A DNA stretch of 49,665 bases, from contig JAFLCL010000036.1 of NCBI GenBank assembly GCA_017303575.1, positions 1-49,665 of the forward strand, given 5' to 3'. This document shows positions 25,657-33,690 of this stretch, piece after piece. Source of the DNA: Deltaproteobacteria bacterium (GTDB lineage Bacteria; Myxococcota_A; Polyangia; Polyangiales; Sandaracinaceae). The position numbers and the translations under genes were made by a program. Under the pieces are notes generated by a model. That model saw only the letters and a program-made list of their open reading frames with translations. It ran no database searches and was not told where the DNA came from. Each line of letters begins with the position of its first letter. Within the stretch, counting starts at the first letter, position 1.

Positions 25657-26760
25657 ATGGAAACGCAGATCGGTATCGAGAACGAGAACAGGGACCAGGA
25701 AGAGGAGAAGCACATGGAAACCAAGGGAATTCACAACACCCACACCACCACCAACCCCAGCAAGGACACGGAGAAGAAGCACATGGAAACCAAGGACATC
25801 CACAGCAGCAGCAAGACCACTCGCAGCAAGGACATGGAGAAGAAGGACATGGAAACGAAGAAGAAGAACGAGGCGGAGAAGAAGGAGGAGCAGGCCGACG
25901 CGACGCGGTTCATCGATGCGCTCGCGAGCGTCGAGGGTGAGCTCGCGGGGATCCCCGAGGCCGAGCTCGCCACCATCAACCTCGACATCGGTATCGCGAC
26001 CGTCAGCGCCATCGGCTGCATGGGCGAGCTCCGCGCCCTGCACCCCGCGCTCGTCAGGAAGTTCGGCACGGAGACCGGGGCGCTCGTCGAGCGGCTCGAC
26101 CTCGTGGCGCGCGCCGCCAGCCAGGCGAACGTCGACTACTACGGCACCTTCCAGAGCGTCGACACCGTCAGCGACAAGTCGAAGCGCGCGGTCGAGATGC
26201 GCGCCGTGCTCTTCGCGATCACCCAGGTGCTCATCCAGCGCAAGGTCCTGCCGGCCTCCGTGCTCGACAACGTGCGCGGCACCGGCAGCTTCCGGAACCA
26301 GGCGCATGACCTGCAACACCTCGTGTCCGTGCTCCGGCGCGCGATGGGCGCGGCGGCGGGCGTCGTGTCGATCTCGATCGCGGAGCTCGATTCGGCCGAA
26401 GACGCCGCGCGAGATCTCGTCGTCGCCATGGGCGAGCGAGAGCAGGCGCCGCCGTTCGTCAGTGAGGCAGCGGAGAAGAGGCAGCGCGCGTTCACGCTGT
26501 TCATTCGCACCTACGAAGAGCTGCGCGCGGCGATCAACCACCTTCGCTGGCGTGAGAAGGACGTGGAGACGATCCTTCCTTCGCTCTACGCGGGGCGTGG
26601 TGGGCGCAAGAAGGAAGAGGACGTGGCGCCGCCCGTGGTGGTCAGTCCGTTGCCGTCGCCCGAAGTGGTCAGTCCCTCGAGCGAGCCGGTGGTGGTCAGT
26701 CGGCCGTCCACGCCGATTCGGCCGGGGATGCCGGGGGCGGATCCGTTTTCGCCGGCTTGA
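25657..26760 (+). CDS. Lys/Glu-rich protein with METK repeats and Pro-rich tail, unknown function
   Basis: 367 residues from the ATG at 25657, preceded by aaaagga. Residues 1-85 are very polar, with three imperfect repeats (KHMETKGIHN, KKHMETKDIHS, KKDMETKKK). Each repeat contains an ATG preceded by a purine-rich ggagaagaag-like sequence, so several starts are possible. Residues about 88-310 form a helical domain (FIDALASVEGELAGIPEAEL, GTETGALVERLDLVARAAS, LFAITQVLIQRK, RRAMGAAAGVVSISIAEL) that I do not recognise. The tail is Pro/Val/Ser-rich (PPVVVSPLPSPEVVS). No signal peptide is visible, so it is cytoplasmic. It lies 117 bp before the HerA-like ATPase on the same strand. Confidence 0.65.
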   Translation: METQIGIENENRDQEEEKHMETKGIHNTHTTTNPSKDTEKKHMETKDIHSSSKTTRSKDMEKKDMETKKKNEAEKKEEQADATRFIDALASVEGELAGIPEAELATINLDIGIATVSAIGCMGELRALHPALVRKFGTETGALVERLDLVARAASQANVDYYGTFQSVDTVSDKSKRAVEMRAVLFAITQVLIQRKVLPASVLDNVRGTGSFRNQAHDLQHLVSVLRRAMGAAAGVVSISIAELDSAEDAARDLVVAMGEREQAPPFVSEAAEKRQRAFTLFIRTYEELRAAINHLRWREKDVETILPSLYAGRGGRKKEEDVAPPVVVSPLPSPEVVSPSSEPVVVSRPSTPIRPGMPGADPFSPA

Positions 26761-26773
26761 TGCTTTGAAGGGC

Positions 26774-26818
26774 ACCGCTGACCCACCCCTAACCCCTCCC
26801 GCTGGCGGGAGGGGGACC
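26774..26818 (-). repeat. Dispersed palindromic repeat, copy inverse to 18837
   Basis: accgctgaccc, then ccctcccgc and gcgggaggg: the reverse complement aligns with 18837-18880 apart from a few bases between hairpin and arm. It sits between the METK-repeat gene and the ATPase gene. Confidence 0.75.
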
Positions 26819-26877
26819 TGTTTGCTCGACCGCTCTCGGCCTGTTTGCTGGGTCGGTCTCGCTCTCTCGAGGATGTC

Positions 26878-28254
26878 ATGACTCTCCATCTCGGCCGTCG
26901 TCGTTCGCTCGCCGACAAGACCGCTTCGTCGGACTACCGTCTTCCGCCGCATCACCTCGTCACGCACGGGGTGATCGTCGGGATGACGGGGTCCGGCAAG
27001 ACCGGGCTCGTCACCGTCACCATCGAAGAGGCGCTGAAGGCGGGTATTCCCGTGCTCGTCGTCGACGTCAAAGGGGACCTGCCGAACCTTCGGCTCGTGC
27101 CCGACTTCGACCCTCTGTCGATCGAGCCGTGGATCGATGCCTCGCCGCTCGATGGCGTCGAGGGACGCAGCGAGCGGATCGCGCGGCTCGCGGCCGATCG
27201 CGAAGAAGGCCTGCGCGCGTGGGCGATCGACGAGGCCGCGCTCGACGCGTACCGCGCAAGCACACACGTGCGCGTGATCACGCCGGGCTCCGAGGCGGGT
27301 GAGCTCCTTCACGTGCTCAGCTCGCTCGAGCGTCGATCGAGCCGCTGGGACAACGACGTCGAGGGCGCGCGGTCGGCGCTGTCGGCGGCCATCTCTCTCT
27401 TGCTGCGCTTGGTCGGTCGCGATGCCGATCCTGCGCGCAGCAAGGACCACGTCTATCTCTCGGTGCTCGCCGAGGCGCGCCTCCGTGCGGGGCGCGATGC
27501 GGAGCTGTCGTCGCTCCTGGGAGAGATCACCGAGCCTCCGATCGAGACCATCGGCGCGCTGCCCGTGGACGAGTTCCTCTCCCCCAAACAGCGAAAGGAC
27601 CTCGCCGCGTCGCTCAATGCCCTCCTCGCGTCACCCACGTTCGCGACGTGGCGACAGGGCGCCACGCTCGACGTGGGCGCGTGGATGGAGCCCGTGGAGG
27701 GCAAGACACCGGCGACGATCGTCAGCGTCGCGCACCTCGATGACGACGAGCGCGAGCTCGTGCTCGGCCTCTTGCTCGAGGAGGTGCTCACGTGGGTGCG
27801 CGGCCTCTCGGGGAGTGAGTCTCTGCGTGCGCTCGTGGTGTTCGACGAGGTGTACGGCTTCCTCCCGCCGCACCCTGCGTCACCGGCGACCAAGCGACCG
27901 CTTGTGGCGCTGATGAAGCAGGCGCGCGCCTTCGGCGTGGGCGTGATCGTCGCGACGCAGAACCCGATGGACCTCGACTACCGCGCGCTCAGCAACGCGG
28001 GCCTCTGGTGCCTCGGCAGACTGCAGACCGACGCAGACCGAGAGCGCGTGATCGAGGGCCTCCGCGGCGGCAGCAGCAAGCACGACGACGCCCGCCAGCT
28101 CGCGGACCTGCTCAAGCGCTTGCAGCCGAGGTGGTTCGTGGTGCGCGACGTACGAGACAGCGAGCAGTGCGCGCTCCTTCAGCCACGGTGGACGATGAGC
28201 CTCATGCGTGGACCGATGACGCGGGTGGAGATCCGGCGCGCGCGCGCGGCGTGA
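26878..28254 (+). CDS. HerA-like ATPase (DUF87/DUF853 type)
   Basis: A 458-residue P-loop ATPase. Walker A is GMTGSGKTG (residues 35-43), followed by the HerA/FtsK-superfamily hallmark VLVVDVKGDLPNL. Walker B is ALVVFDEVYGFLP, and sensor-like VIVATQNPMDLDYRALSN follows, as in HerA helicases. The ring-forming family moves DNA or acts as a loader for nucleases. The N-terminal beta-barrel of true HerA is short or missing, so it is closer to the DUF853 branch. The ATG at 26878 is preceded by gagga. The neighbourhood with an HNH nuclease and an unknown helical protein suggests a DNA-processing or defence locus; that is inference. Confidence 0.75.
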   Translation: MTLHLGRRRSLADKTASSDYRLPPHHLVTHGVIVGMTGSGKTGLVTVTIEEALKAGIPVLVVDVKGDLPNLRLVPDFDPLSIEPWIDASPLDGVEGRSERIARLAADREEGLRAWAIDEAALDAYRASTHVRVITPGSEAGELLHVLSSLERRSSRWDNDVEGARSALSAAISLLLRLVGRDADPARSKDHVYLSVLAEARLRAGRDAELSSLLGEITEPPIETIGALPVDEFLSPKQRKDLAASLNALLASPTFATWRQGATLDVGAWMEPVEGKTPATIVSVAHLDDDERELVLGLLLEEVLTWVRGLSGSESLRALVVFDEVYGFLPPHPASPATKRPLVALMKQARAFGVGVIVATQNPMDLDYRALSNAGLWCLGRLQTDADRERVIEGLRGGSSKHDDARQLADLLKRLQPRWFVVRDVRDSEQCALLQPRWTMSLMRGPMTRVEIRRARAA

Positions 28255-28274
28255 GCGTCGGCTATCCTCGGTCG

Positions 28275-28493
28275 ATGACGACCGAGGACGCAGCGCGCGC
28301 GGCGCGTGCCGAGGCACGCCGAGGCCGAGTCCTGCTCCGCAAGACGCGCCTGGGCGATGAGGTCGATCCCTGGCCCGTTCGTGGCGCGGATGCCGTCTCG
28401 CTCTCGACGCAGGCTCACGGCCTCGGCGATGCTGCCTTGCTGCGCCGAACCGAGGGCCCGGTGGTCGTGCGATTCGTCCGGCGCGAGCCGTGA
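28275..28493 (+). CDS. Small hypothetical protein
   Basis: 72 residues starting 20 bp after the ATPase stop on the same strand, so possibly its operon partner. Charged and Arg-rich N-terminus (TTEDAARAARAEARRGRVLLRK), no Cys, no membrane segment. Codon third positions are GC-rich as in real genes here, but the length gives little power. Family not recognised. Confidence 0.4.
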   Translation: MTTEDAARAARAEARRGRVLLRKTRLGDEVDPWPVRGADAVSLSTQAHGLGDAALLRRTEGPVVVRFVRREP

Positions 28494-28531
28494 TCGAGCT
28501 CTGGAGCAGGCCGACTGCCGCGGAGATGGAC

Positions 28532-28590
28532 CCCCGGGCTACAAGCCCGGGGCACCCAGCATCGGAAGCCCGATGAACGGGCTTCTACCG
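28532..28590. terminator. Two adjacent perfect hairpins between convergent genes
   Basis: First hairpin: ccccgggct and agcccgggg around aca (28532-28552), a perfect 9-bp stem. Second: gaagcccg and cgggcttc around atgaa (28565-28585), a perfect 8-bp stem. The interval lies between a plus-strand gene ending at 28493 and a minus-strand gene ending at 28660, so it may stop transcription from both sides. The sequence around 'gggctacaagcccgggg' also has the look of a dispersed repeat. Confidence 0.5.
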
Positions 28591-28659
28591 GAGCGCCTCT
28601 GACGGCGCCTCGGTCGTAGGTGAGGTTCACGTCGTGCAGAGCTGCTTGCACGGTCGAGG

Positions 28660-29088
28660 TCACCTCACTCGCCTGAGGTCCGTCGTCAGGCCGTGTGCTG
28701 CGAGGCGCCGGTGGAGCCACTCCATCTCCACTCGCGTGCCTGTCGTGAGCGTCGCTCCGCGGCTCTTCGCGAGCTTCACTGCCGCGGCGCGCTCGACGCC
28801 CAGGTCGTCGACCAGGAAGCGCGCGAGCTGCGGGCGCTTCTCGTCGTCGGTGTCGTGGATCAGCTCCCAGGTCCCCGATGTTGCGAGGAAGACGGCGCGC
28901 ACGTCTTCGGGAGGCATGTCCCCGTCGGCCATCGTCTGGTACCGGCACACGGTGCACTCGAAGCTGAACGCGTAGCCCATCGATGCGCCGCGCTGGACGT
29001 GCGAAGCCATCGCTGTCGCGCCGCACTGCGGGCAGGACTCCGGGATCGTCACGCGGTCCCACGGCATCGGTGTGTCGCGGCGACGCAT
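28660..29088 (-). CDS. Zinc-ribbon protein of unknown function
   Basis: 142 residues. A four-Cys zinc ribbon is visible: ESCPQCGATAM, then FECTVCRYQTM. The C-terminal half is helical with RFLVDDLGVERAAAVKLAKSRGATLTTGT. The part after the ribbon is reminiscent of ribosomal-L7-like or metallocluster-free small proteins, but I do not assign a family. The ATG overlaps the stop of the upstream DUF1152 remnant (ATGA), so translation could be coupled. Cytoplasmic. Confidence 0.6.
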   Translation of the reverse strand: MRRRDTPMPWDRVTIPESCPQCGATAMASHVQRGASMGYAFSFECTVCRYQTMADGDMPPEDVRAVFLATSGTWELIHDTDDEKRPQLARFLVDDLGVERAAAVKLAKSRGATLTTGTRVEMEWLHRRLAAHGLTTDLRRVR

Positions 29089-29288
29089 CAGCAGCGGAGC
29101 TCGTCGCCGCGCATGAGCGCGTCCGTGCCGCCGTCGACGAGCACGATCGCGTCGATCGACAGACGCGAGACGAGCTCCTCGTAGGCACGAGAGAGCGGGC
29201 GAACGCCGACACGACCGAAGCCGTAGACATGGGGAATGCGCTTTGCGCCCGAGAGGTGATCGAACAGGCGACGCTCACCCAGTGCCAT
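29088..29288 (-). pseudogene. DUF1152 gene remnant
   Basis: 66 residues corresponding to the inner part of DUF1152 proteins: HVYGFGRVGVRPLSRAYEELVSRLSIDAIVLVDGGTDALMRGDE. The family has about 300 residues with a long N-terminal half and further C-terminal sequence after LMRGDE. Here both are missing, and the frame ends three codons after the motif. No continuation is visible in any frame upstream to 29447. It therefore looks like an internal fragment left after deletion. Confidence 0.7.
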
Positions 29289-29447
29289 CGTGACTCTCCC
29301 AACCGCCGAGTATCACGGCCAGGGGTCCAGGCGTGCTTCATTCGTGCTGATGTCGCCGGTCATGCTGACGTCGGCGATGATCTCACCGTGGAGCTTCGAT
29401 GTTCCATGCGCGCAGATCGACCGCCGACCTCAGGCGCCCTCGATTCC

Positions 29448-29885
29448 CTAGGAGGGAATCGTCTCGCGGCGCGCGTACGCCTCGAGCCCATCGATGCCTG
29501 CGCGATAGATCGCCTCGATTCCGTCGCGGACTGGCGCCCACGCCGCCTCGTCGTCCAGGTCGAAGTTGACGAACCACAGCACCTCGGTCTCCTCGGCACC
29601 GCATGCCGCGAGGTGGAGCGTGCCGAGGACGTTGCGCACCGGGAGCATCGCCTGCCTCTGGATGCGGTACTGGAAGAGGCGCGACGGATCGTCGACGGTC
29701 TCGATCGACTCGTGCATCTCGTGATCGTCGACGACGCAGACGCGCCGCGCTCCCACGCCGCTCCCTTCCACCTCGCAGCGTGTGATCGCGGGGACCCAGC
29801 GGTCCATGTGGGCGCCGGTGCGGATGACGTCCCACGCGACCTGGACGGGCACGCGGATGCGCTTGGTGACGCTCACCGTCTTCAT
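29448..29885 (-). CDS. SRPBCC (START/Bet v1-like) family protein
   Basis: 145 residues. The pattern VTKRIRVPVQVAWDVIRTGAHMDRWVPAITRCEVEGSGVGARRVC is the classic start of SRPBCC/polyketide_cyc2 proteins, which hold a hydrophobic ligand in a helix-grip fold. The length is normal. The ATG overlaps the stop of the upstream DUF2892 gene (ATGA), so they are one operon. Ligand unknown. It is probably controlled by the divergent LysR gene. Confidence 0.8.
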   Translation of the reverse strand: MKTVSVTKRIRVPVQVAWDVIRTGAHMDRWVPAITRCEVEGSGVGARRVCVVDDHEMHESIETVDDPSRLFQYRIQRQAMLPVRNVLGTLHLAACGAEETEVLWFVNFDLDDEAAWAPVRDGIEAIYRAGIDGLEAYARRETIPS

Positions 29886-30142
29886 GACGCCCTCCCGCGA
29901 AGTGATCGACCGCTCGCCGGGCAGGTGGAGTACCCGAGCACGTAGTAGATGCTGCACTTCGACAGCACGCCGGTCAGGAACCACATGGCCCCGAGCACCG
30001 ACAGGGTGATCGCCGCCCAGAGCGGCAGCGCGAAGTACCAACCGGCACCCGCGACGCCGGCGCCGACGACCCACCGGTGAACGCGATCCAGACTGCCGAC
30101 GTTCTCGTCGAACGTCAGCGTGACGAGCTTCTTCACATCCAT
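29882..30142 (-). CDS. DUF2892 (YgaP-like) inner membrane protein
   Basis: 86 residues with two hydrophobic segments (WVVGAGVAGAGWYFALPLW and ITLSVLGAMWFLTGVLSKC) and then CSIYYVLGYSTCP. This is the typical signature of DUF2892 proteins, which resemble the membrane part of the rhodanese YgaP. The conserved Cys pair (KCSIYYVLGYSTC) is present. The first gene of a two-gene operon with the SRPBCC protein; divergent from LysR. Confidence 0.8.
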   Translation of the reverse strand: MDVKKLVTLTFDENVGSLDRVHRWVVGAGVAGAGWYFALPLWAAITLSVLGAMWFLTGVLSKCSIYYVLGYSTCPASGRSLRGRAS

Positions 30143-30220
30143 GACATCTCCTCGTTCGCGGCGCGGAACAGCCGCGCTCGGCCGAGAATGGCTGTGGTGA
30201 GTGTCACGCGGTACGCGCCT

Positions 30221-30235
30221 AGTTCTTGAAGGACT
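30221..30235. promoter_or_regulatory. Candidate LysR operator
   Basis: agttcttgaaggact is a 15-bp interrupted palindrome with one mismatch between its 7-bp arms. It fits the T-N11-A style of LysR binding sites and lies between the divergent LysR gene (26 bp downstream) and the DUF2892 operon. Assignment by position and symmetry only. Confidence 0.45.
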
Positions 30236-30260
30236 GTCACGGACGTGGTGATGATGTAGC

Positions 30261-31157
30261 GTGGCTGCTTCCCTCGATGAGCTTCGCGCCTTCGCCGCCG
30301 TCTACGAGACTGGCGGGTTCACTGCGGCCAGCAAGCGCCTCGTCCTGACGACCAACGCCGTCAGCCTGCGTGTGCAGAAGCTCGAGCGGGACCTCGGCGC
30401 GAGGCTCTTCGTCAGGACGACTCGAAGCGTCGCGCCCACGGAGGAAGGCAGGACGTTCTACGCGCGCGTCTCCCGCGTGCTCGCCGACCTCGAGGAGGCC
30501 GAGGAGGAGCTGCGACCGACCTCGGCCGGGCTTCGGGGCACCGTGCGCCTCGCCATTCCCGGAACGCTGGCCACCGCACCGCTGCTCGCCCGGCTACGTG
30601 CGCTGCTCGAACAGCATCCGCTGCTCTCGATCCAGACGCGCGTCGCCAGCGGCGCTGTCGATCTCGTCGCGGAGGGCGTCGACATCGGCGTGGTCGTGGG
30701 GCAGCTCCCCGAGACCACGTTCGTGGGGCGACTCCTGGGACGGGCGACTTGGGTCCTCGCCGCAGCGCCGTCCTATCTCGACGCGCACGGGCGGCCGCGT
30801 ACCCCCGCCGAGCTGAGCGGGCATCGGTGCCTGCGGCTCCTGTCCAATCCACCGCAAGACGAGTGGACGCTCGTGGATCGCCGTGGGCGAGAGGTGACCG
30901 TTCAGGTGCGGGGTGGATACGAGGCAGACGACAGCCGCGCGCTGGGCGACGCCGCGTACGCGGGCCTCGGGATCGGCGTACGCCCCGCGGGGGAATGCGA
31001 CCGCGCGCAGCGTGAAGCACGCCTCGAGCGGGTGCTTCCTGGCTATCGGTTCCAGCCGCTCGACGTCTACGCCCTCGTGCCCAAGGGCCGCCTCCGCGTG
31101 CCGCGCGTGGCCGCCTGCCTCGAGGCGCTGCGCGCGGCCGTGGGCGAGCTCGCGTGA
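30261..31157 (+). CDS. LysR-family transcriptional regulator
   Basis: 298 residues. The N-terminal winged HTH (LDELRAFAAVYETGGFTAASKRLVLTTNAVSLRVQKLERDLGARLFVRTTRSVAPTEEG in family style, residues about 5-63) is followed by a linker helix and a periplasmic-binding-protein-like effector domain (RGTVRLAIPGTLA, DIGVVVGQLPE). The GTG start at 30261 is the only start close to the HTH. Divergent from DUF2892/SRPBCC, which it likely controls through the palindrome at 30221. Effector unknown. Confidence 0.85.
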   Translation: MAASLDELRAFAAVYETGGFTAASKRLVLTTNAVSLRVQKLERDLGARLFVRTTRSVAPTEEGRTFYARVSRVLADLEEAEEELRPTSAGLRGTVRLAIPGTLATAPLLARLRALLEQHPLLSIQTRVASGAVDLVAEGVDIGVVVGQLPETTFVGRLLGRATWVLAAAPSYLDAHGRPRTPAELSGHRCLRLLSNPPQDEWTLVDRRGREVTVQVRGGYEADDSRALGDAAYAGLGIGVRPAGECDRAQREARLERVLPGYRFQPLDVYALVPKGRLRVPRVAACLEALRAAVGELA

Positions 31158-31261
31158 CCCGCGGGATCGCGACGGCCGGGCATGTCGTGCGCTTCCTCTG
31201 GCAGTCAGTGTCACCCATGGATCGATGGGCACCATCGGCATCTCCCGATCACTCGTGCGCG

Positions 31262-31561
31262 TCAGGAGCAGATCTCCTGGCCGCAGTCCGGGTGGTCGTC
31301 TGTCCAGCGGCCTCCGATGCTCCGCCAGTACACGTACACGACGGTCGCGAAGAGGAGCGCGATGCAGGCGAGCGCGACGAGCAGCACCTGCGGCTCCGTG
31401 AGCATCGGCACGCGCGCGGCGCGCTCGTCGCGCTGCAGCTGAAGCCGCTTCGCGCAGTACACGCAGAGGGACTCGCCCTCGTCGCCGAAGTGAACGACGT
31501 CGAGGCGGGCCGTGCAGCGCGTGCAGTGGGGCGCCGCGTCGTCGCGGTACGCGGAGGTCAC
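31262..31561 (-). CDS. Small zinc-ribbon membrane protein
   Basis: 99 residues from a GTG at 31561. Two CxxC pairs (HCTRCTARL and LCVYCAKRL) form a likely zinc ribbon, followed by a basic stretch and one membrane helix (VLLVALACIALLFATVVYVYW). The end has two further Cys (DHPDCGQEICS). No family name can be given. The frame is open far upstream opposite the O-methyltransferase gene, which I treat as a shadow. Confidence 0.55.
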   Translation of the reverse strand: MTSAYRDDAAPHCTRCTARLDVVHFGDEGESLCVYCAKRLQLQRDERAARVPMLTEPQVLLVALACIALLFATVVYVYWRSIGGRWTDDHPDCGQEICS

Positions 31562-31750
31562 GCACACGAGGATGGCACGGGCGTGGACGGGGCCGGATCG
31601 TAGTCCGCGGTGCCGCGCTCCGGCGAGCGCTCGCGACTCAGGTGGGCGCGTCGCTGTGCGCCTGCGCCACTGACGTCGCTGCTCTCGCGCTGCGGCGCGA
31701 GTGAGGTCGGGACGCGACGATGTGGCCCGCGCCGTGCTCGCGCGTGCGCG

Positions 31751-32911
31751 ATGGTCCACCGTACGTCCGAGCGTCCGTACCGACAGCGCACCTCCGAGCC
31801 CAGCCCGGTCGCGCAAGGCCCGAGCGCCGAGGGACGCGCACCGCCCGACCTCGCCGTGCGCGCGGTGATCTCCGCGAGACGACGCATGAAGGACGCGACC
31901 GATCGCCTCGCGCCGCCCGAGCTCGTGCTCTGGGAGATGGCGACCGGGGTGGTCGTCACCAAGATGCTCGGCGCCGCGGCACGCCTGCGCATCGCCGACC
32001 TGCTCGCGAAGGGAGCGCTCGACGGCGCTGCGATCGCTGCCGAGACGGGGCAGAACGCCGACGCGATGCACCGCATGATGCGCGCGCTCGTGTCGTACGG
32101 GGTCTTCGCGCTCGATGCGTCCGGACGCTTCGTGAACAACTTCCGCTCGGAGGCGCTGCGCTCGGGGCGGCCGGGCGCTGCGCGCGAGCTCATCGAGTAC
32201 TTCGCGACGCGATCGAACGTCGATGCGTGGAACCAGCTCGACGAGACGCTCGCCACGGGGCGCAACGGGTTCGGGATCGAGCACGGCACCAGCGTGTGGT
32301 CGTGGTTCGACGCGCACAGCGGAGAGCGTGATCTGTTCGCGACAGCGATGATGGGCATGACCGTCACGACCGCGCCGGTGATCGCGAAGCTCTATCCGTG
32401 GGCCGAGCTCACCCGCGTGTGCGACGTCGGCGGCGGTCGCGGCACACTGCTCGGTGAGCTCCTCGTGCGATGCCCGTCGCTCTCGGGCGTGCTCTACGAC
32501 AACGAGGGCGTGGTCGCGCTCGCGAGCGAGCTGCTCGCGCAGCGCGGCGTGCTCGATCGCGCGCGCCTCGAGACGGGATCGTTCTTCGAGAGGGTGCCGC
32601 CATCGGTCGGCGCCTACGTGCTCAAGAACATCCTCCACGATTGGAGCGACGAGGCCTGCCACCGGATCCTCACGAACGTACGCGCCGCGTGCGCGCCCGG
32701 AGACAAGCTCGTGATCCTCGAGGTGCTCGTCGAGCACGACGACGCGTCGGGGGTCGGTCCGGTGTCGGACGTGCAGATGATGATGGTGTGCGATGAGGGT
32801 CGCGAGCGGAGTCGCCAAGAGTACCGGCGACTGCTCGAGCGCGCGGGCTTCCGCCTCGGCCGCGTCACGGCGCACGCGATGATCAGCGCGATCGAGGGCG
32901 TCGCGAGCTAG
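31751..32911 (+). CDS. SAM-dependent O-methyltransferase (PF00891 type)
   Basis: 386 residues from the ATG at 31751, or 341 from the ATG at 31886, which matches the usual family length better. The N-terminal dimerisation part (LWEMATGVVVTKMLGAAARLRIADLL, AETGQNADAMHRMMRALVSYGVF) precedes the SAM fold with VCDVGGGRGTLLGELL, and YVLKNILHDWSDEACHRILTNV contains the family's catalytic His-Asp region. Such enzymes methylate phenolic hydroxyls. It converges on the alpha/beta hydrolase gene with overlapping stop codons and is next to a type III PKS locus, so a phenolic lipid is a plausible substrate. Confidence 0.8.
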   Translation: MVHRTSERPYRQRTSEPSPVAQGPSAEGRAPPDLAVRAVISARRRMKDATDRLAPPELVLWEMATGVVVTKMLGAAARLRIADLLAKGALDGAAIAAETGQNADAMHRMMRALVSYGVFALDASGRFVNNFRSEALRSGRPGAARELIEYFATRSNVDAWNQLDETLATGRNGFGIEHGTSVWSWFDAHSGERDLFATAMMGMTVTTAPVIAKLYPWAELTRVCDVGGGRGTLLGELLVRCPSLSGVLYDNEGVVALASELLAQRGVLDRARLETGSFFERVPPSVGAYVLKNILHDWSDEACHRILTNVRAACAPGDKLVILEVLVEHDDASGVGPVSDVQMMMVCDEGRERSRQEYRRLLERAGFRLGRVTAHAMISAIEGVAS

Positions 32912-33690
32912 AGAGACGCGAGGAACTCGAGCACGGCGCGCGCGGACGCCTCGGGGCGGTCGACCGACAGGGCGTGCCCCGCCTCGTCGATGGTCGCGCG
33001 CTTCGCGTTCGGGATGGCGGCGGCGAGCTCGTCTTGCAGGCGCGCAGGCACGAGCTCGTCGTCGGCGCCGGTGAGCACCAGCGTGGGCGCGTGGATCGTG
33101 GCGAGCTCACCCGATGCGTCGTGTGCGGCCACGGCTGCGGCGAGCCAGAGCAGCTCCGTGTCGTCGCGGGGGCTCGCTTCGATCGCCCGCTCCACCTGCG
33201 CCGTCTGCGTCGGTGAGCGCCGTGTCTCCTCGGTCAGCACCGCCTCGGCGAGCGCGACGCGCATCGGCCCGCGGCCGAGGGCGCGCGCGAACAGCGCGAG
33301 CTTCTCACCGGGCTCGGCCACGATCGCATCGCGTCCCCGCGCCACGGTCGAGGCCAAGACCAGCGCGCTCACCAGCGACGGTGCGTCGATCGCGACCCAC
33401 ATCGCCACCATGCCGCCGTACGAGCTGCCGAAGAGGTGGGCAGGTCCCTCGCAGCTCGCGCGCATCGCGTCTGCGAGGATGGCTGCCTGCGCGCGCGTCG
33501 TGGTGGGATGCAGTCGATCCGCGTGGCCCGCGCCCGGGAGCTCCACGGTGACGACGCGCAGCCGCTTTGCGAGCTGCGCGGTGAACGGGGCCATCAGCGC
33601 CGCAGGCATGCCGAGCGGCGGGACGACCACCAGCGTCGCGGCGTTCGCGGGGCCGTCGATCACGGACACGGCGGCTCGATCGTCGCTCAT
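32908..33690 (-). CDS. Alpha/beta hydrolase
   Basis: 260 residues. The fold is clear: VVVPPLGMPAALMAPFTAQL (oxyanion region), nucleophile elbow FGSSYGGMVA (Ser in GSSYG), PTLVLTGADDELVP (acid region) and EAGHALSVDRPE (catalytic His). The ATG at 33690 overlaps the stop of the upstream acyltransferase gene by 4 bp, so the two are co-translated. Possible jobs in the locus are release of a lipid or hydrolysis of an acyl thioester; not shown. Confidence 0.8.
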   Translation of the reverse strand: MSDDRAAVSVIDGPANAATLVVVPPLGMPAALMAPFTAQLAKRLRVVTVELPGAGHADRLHPTTTRAQAAILADAMRASCEGPAHLFGSSYGGMVAMWVAIDAPSLVSALVLASTVARGRDAIVAEPGEKLALFARALGRGPMRVALAEAVLTEETRRSPTQTAQVERAIEASPRDDTELLWLAAAVAAHDASGELATIHAPTLVLTGADDELVPARLQDELAAAIPNAKRATIDEAGHALSVDRPEASARAVLEFLASL

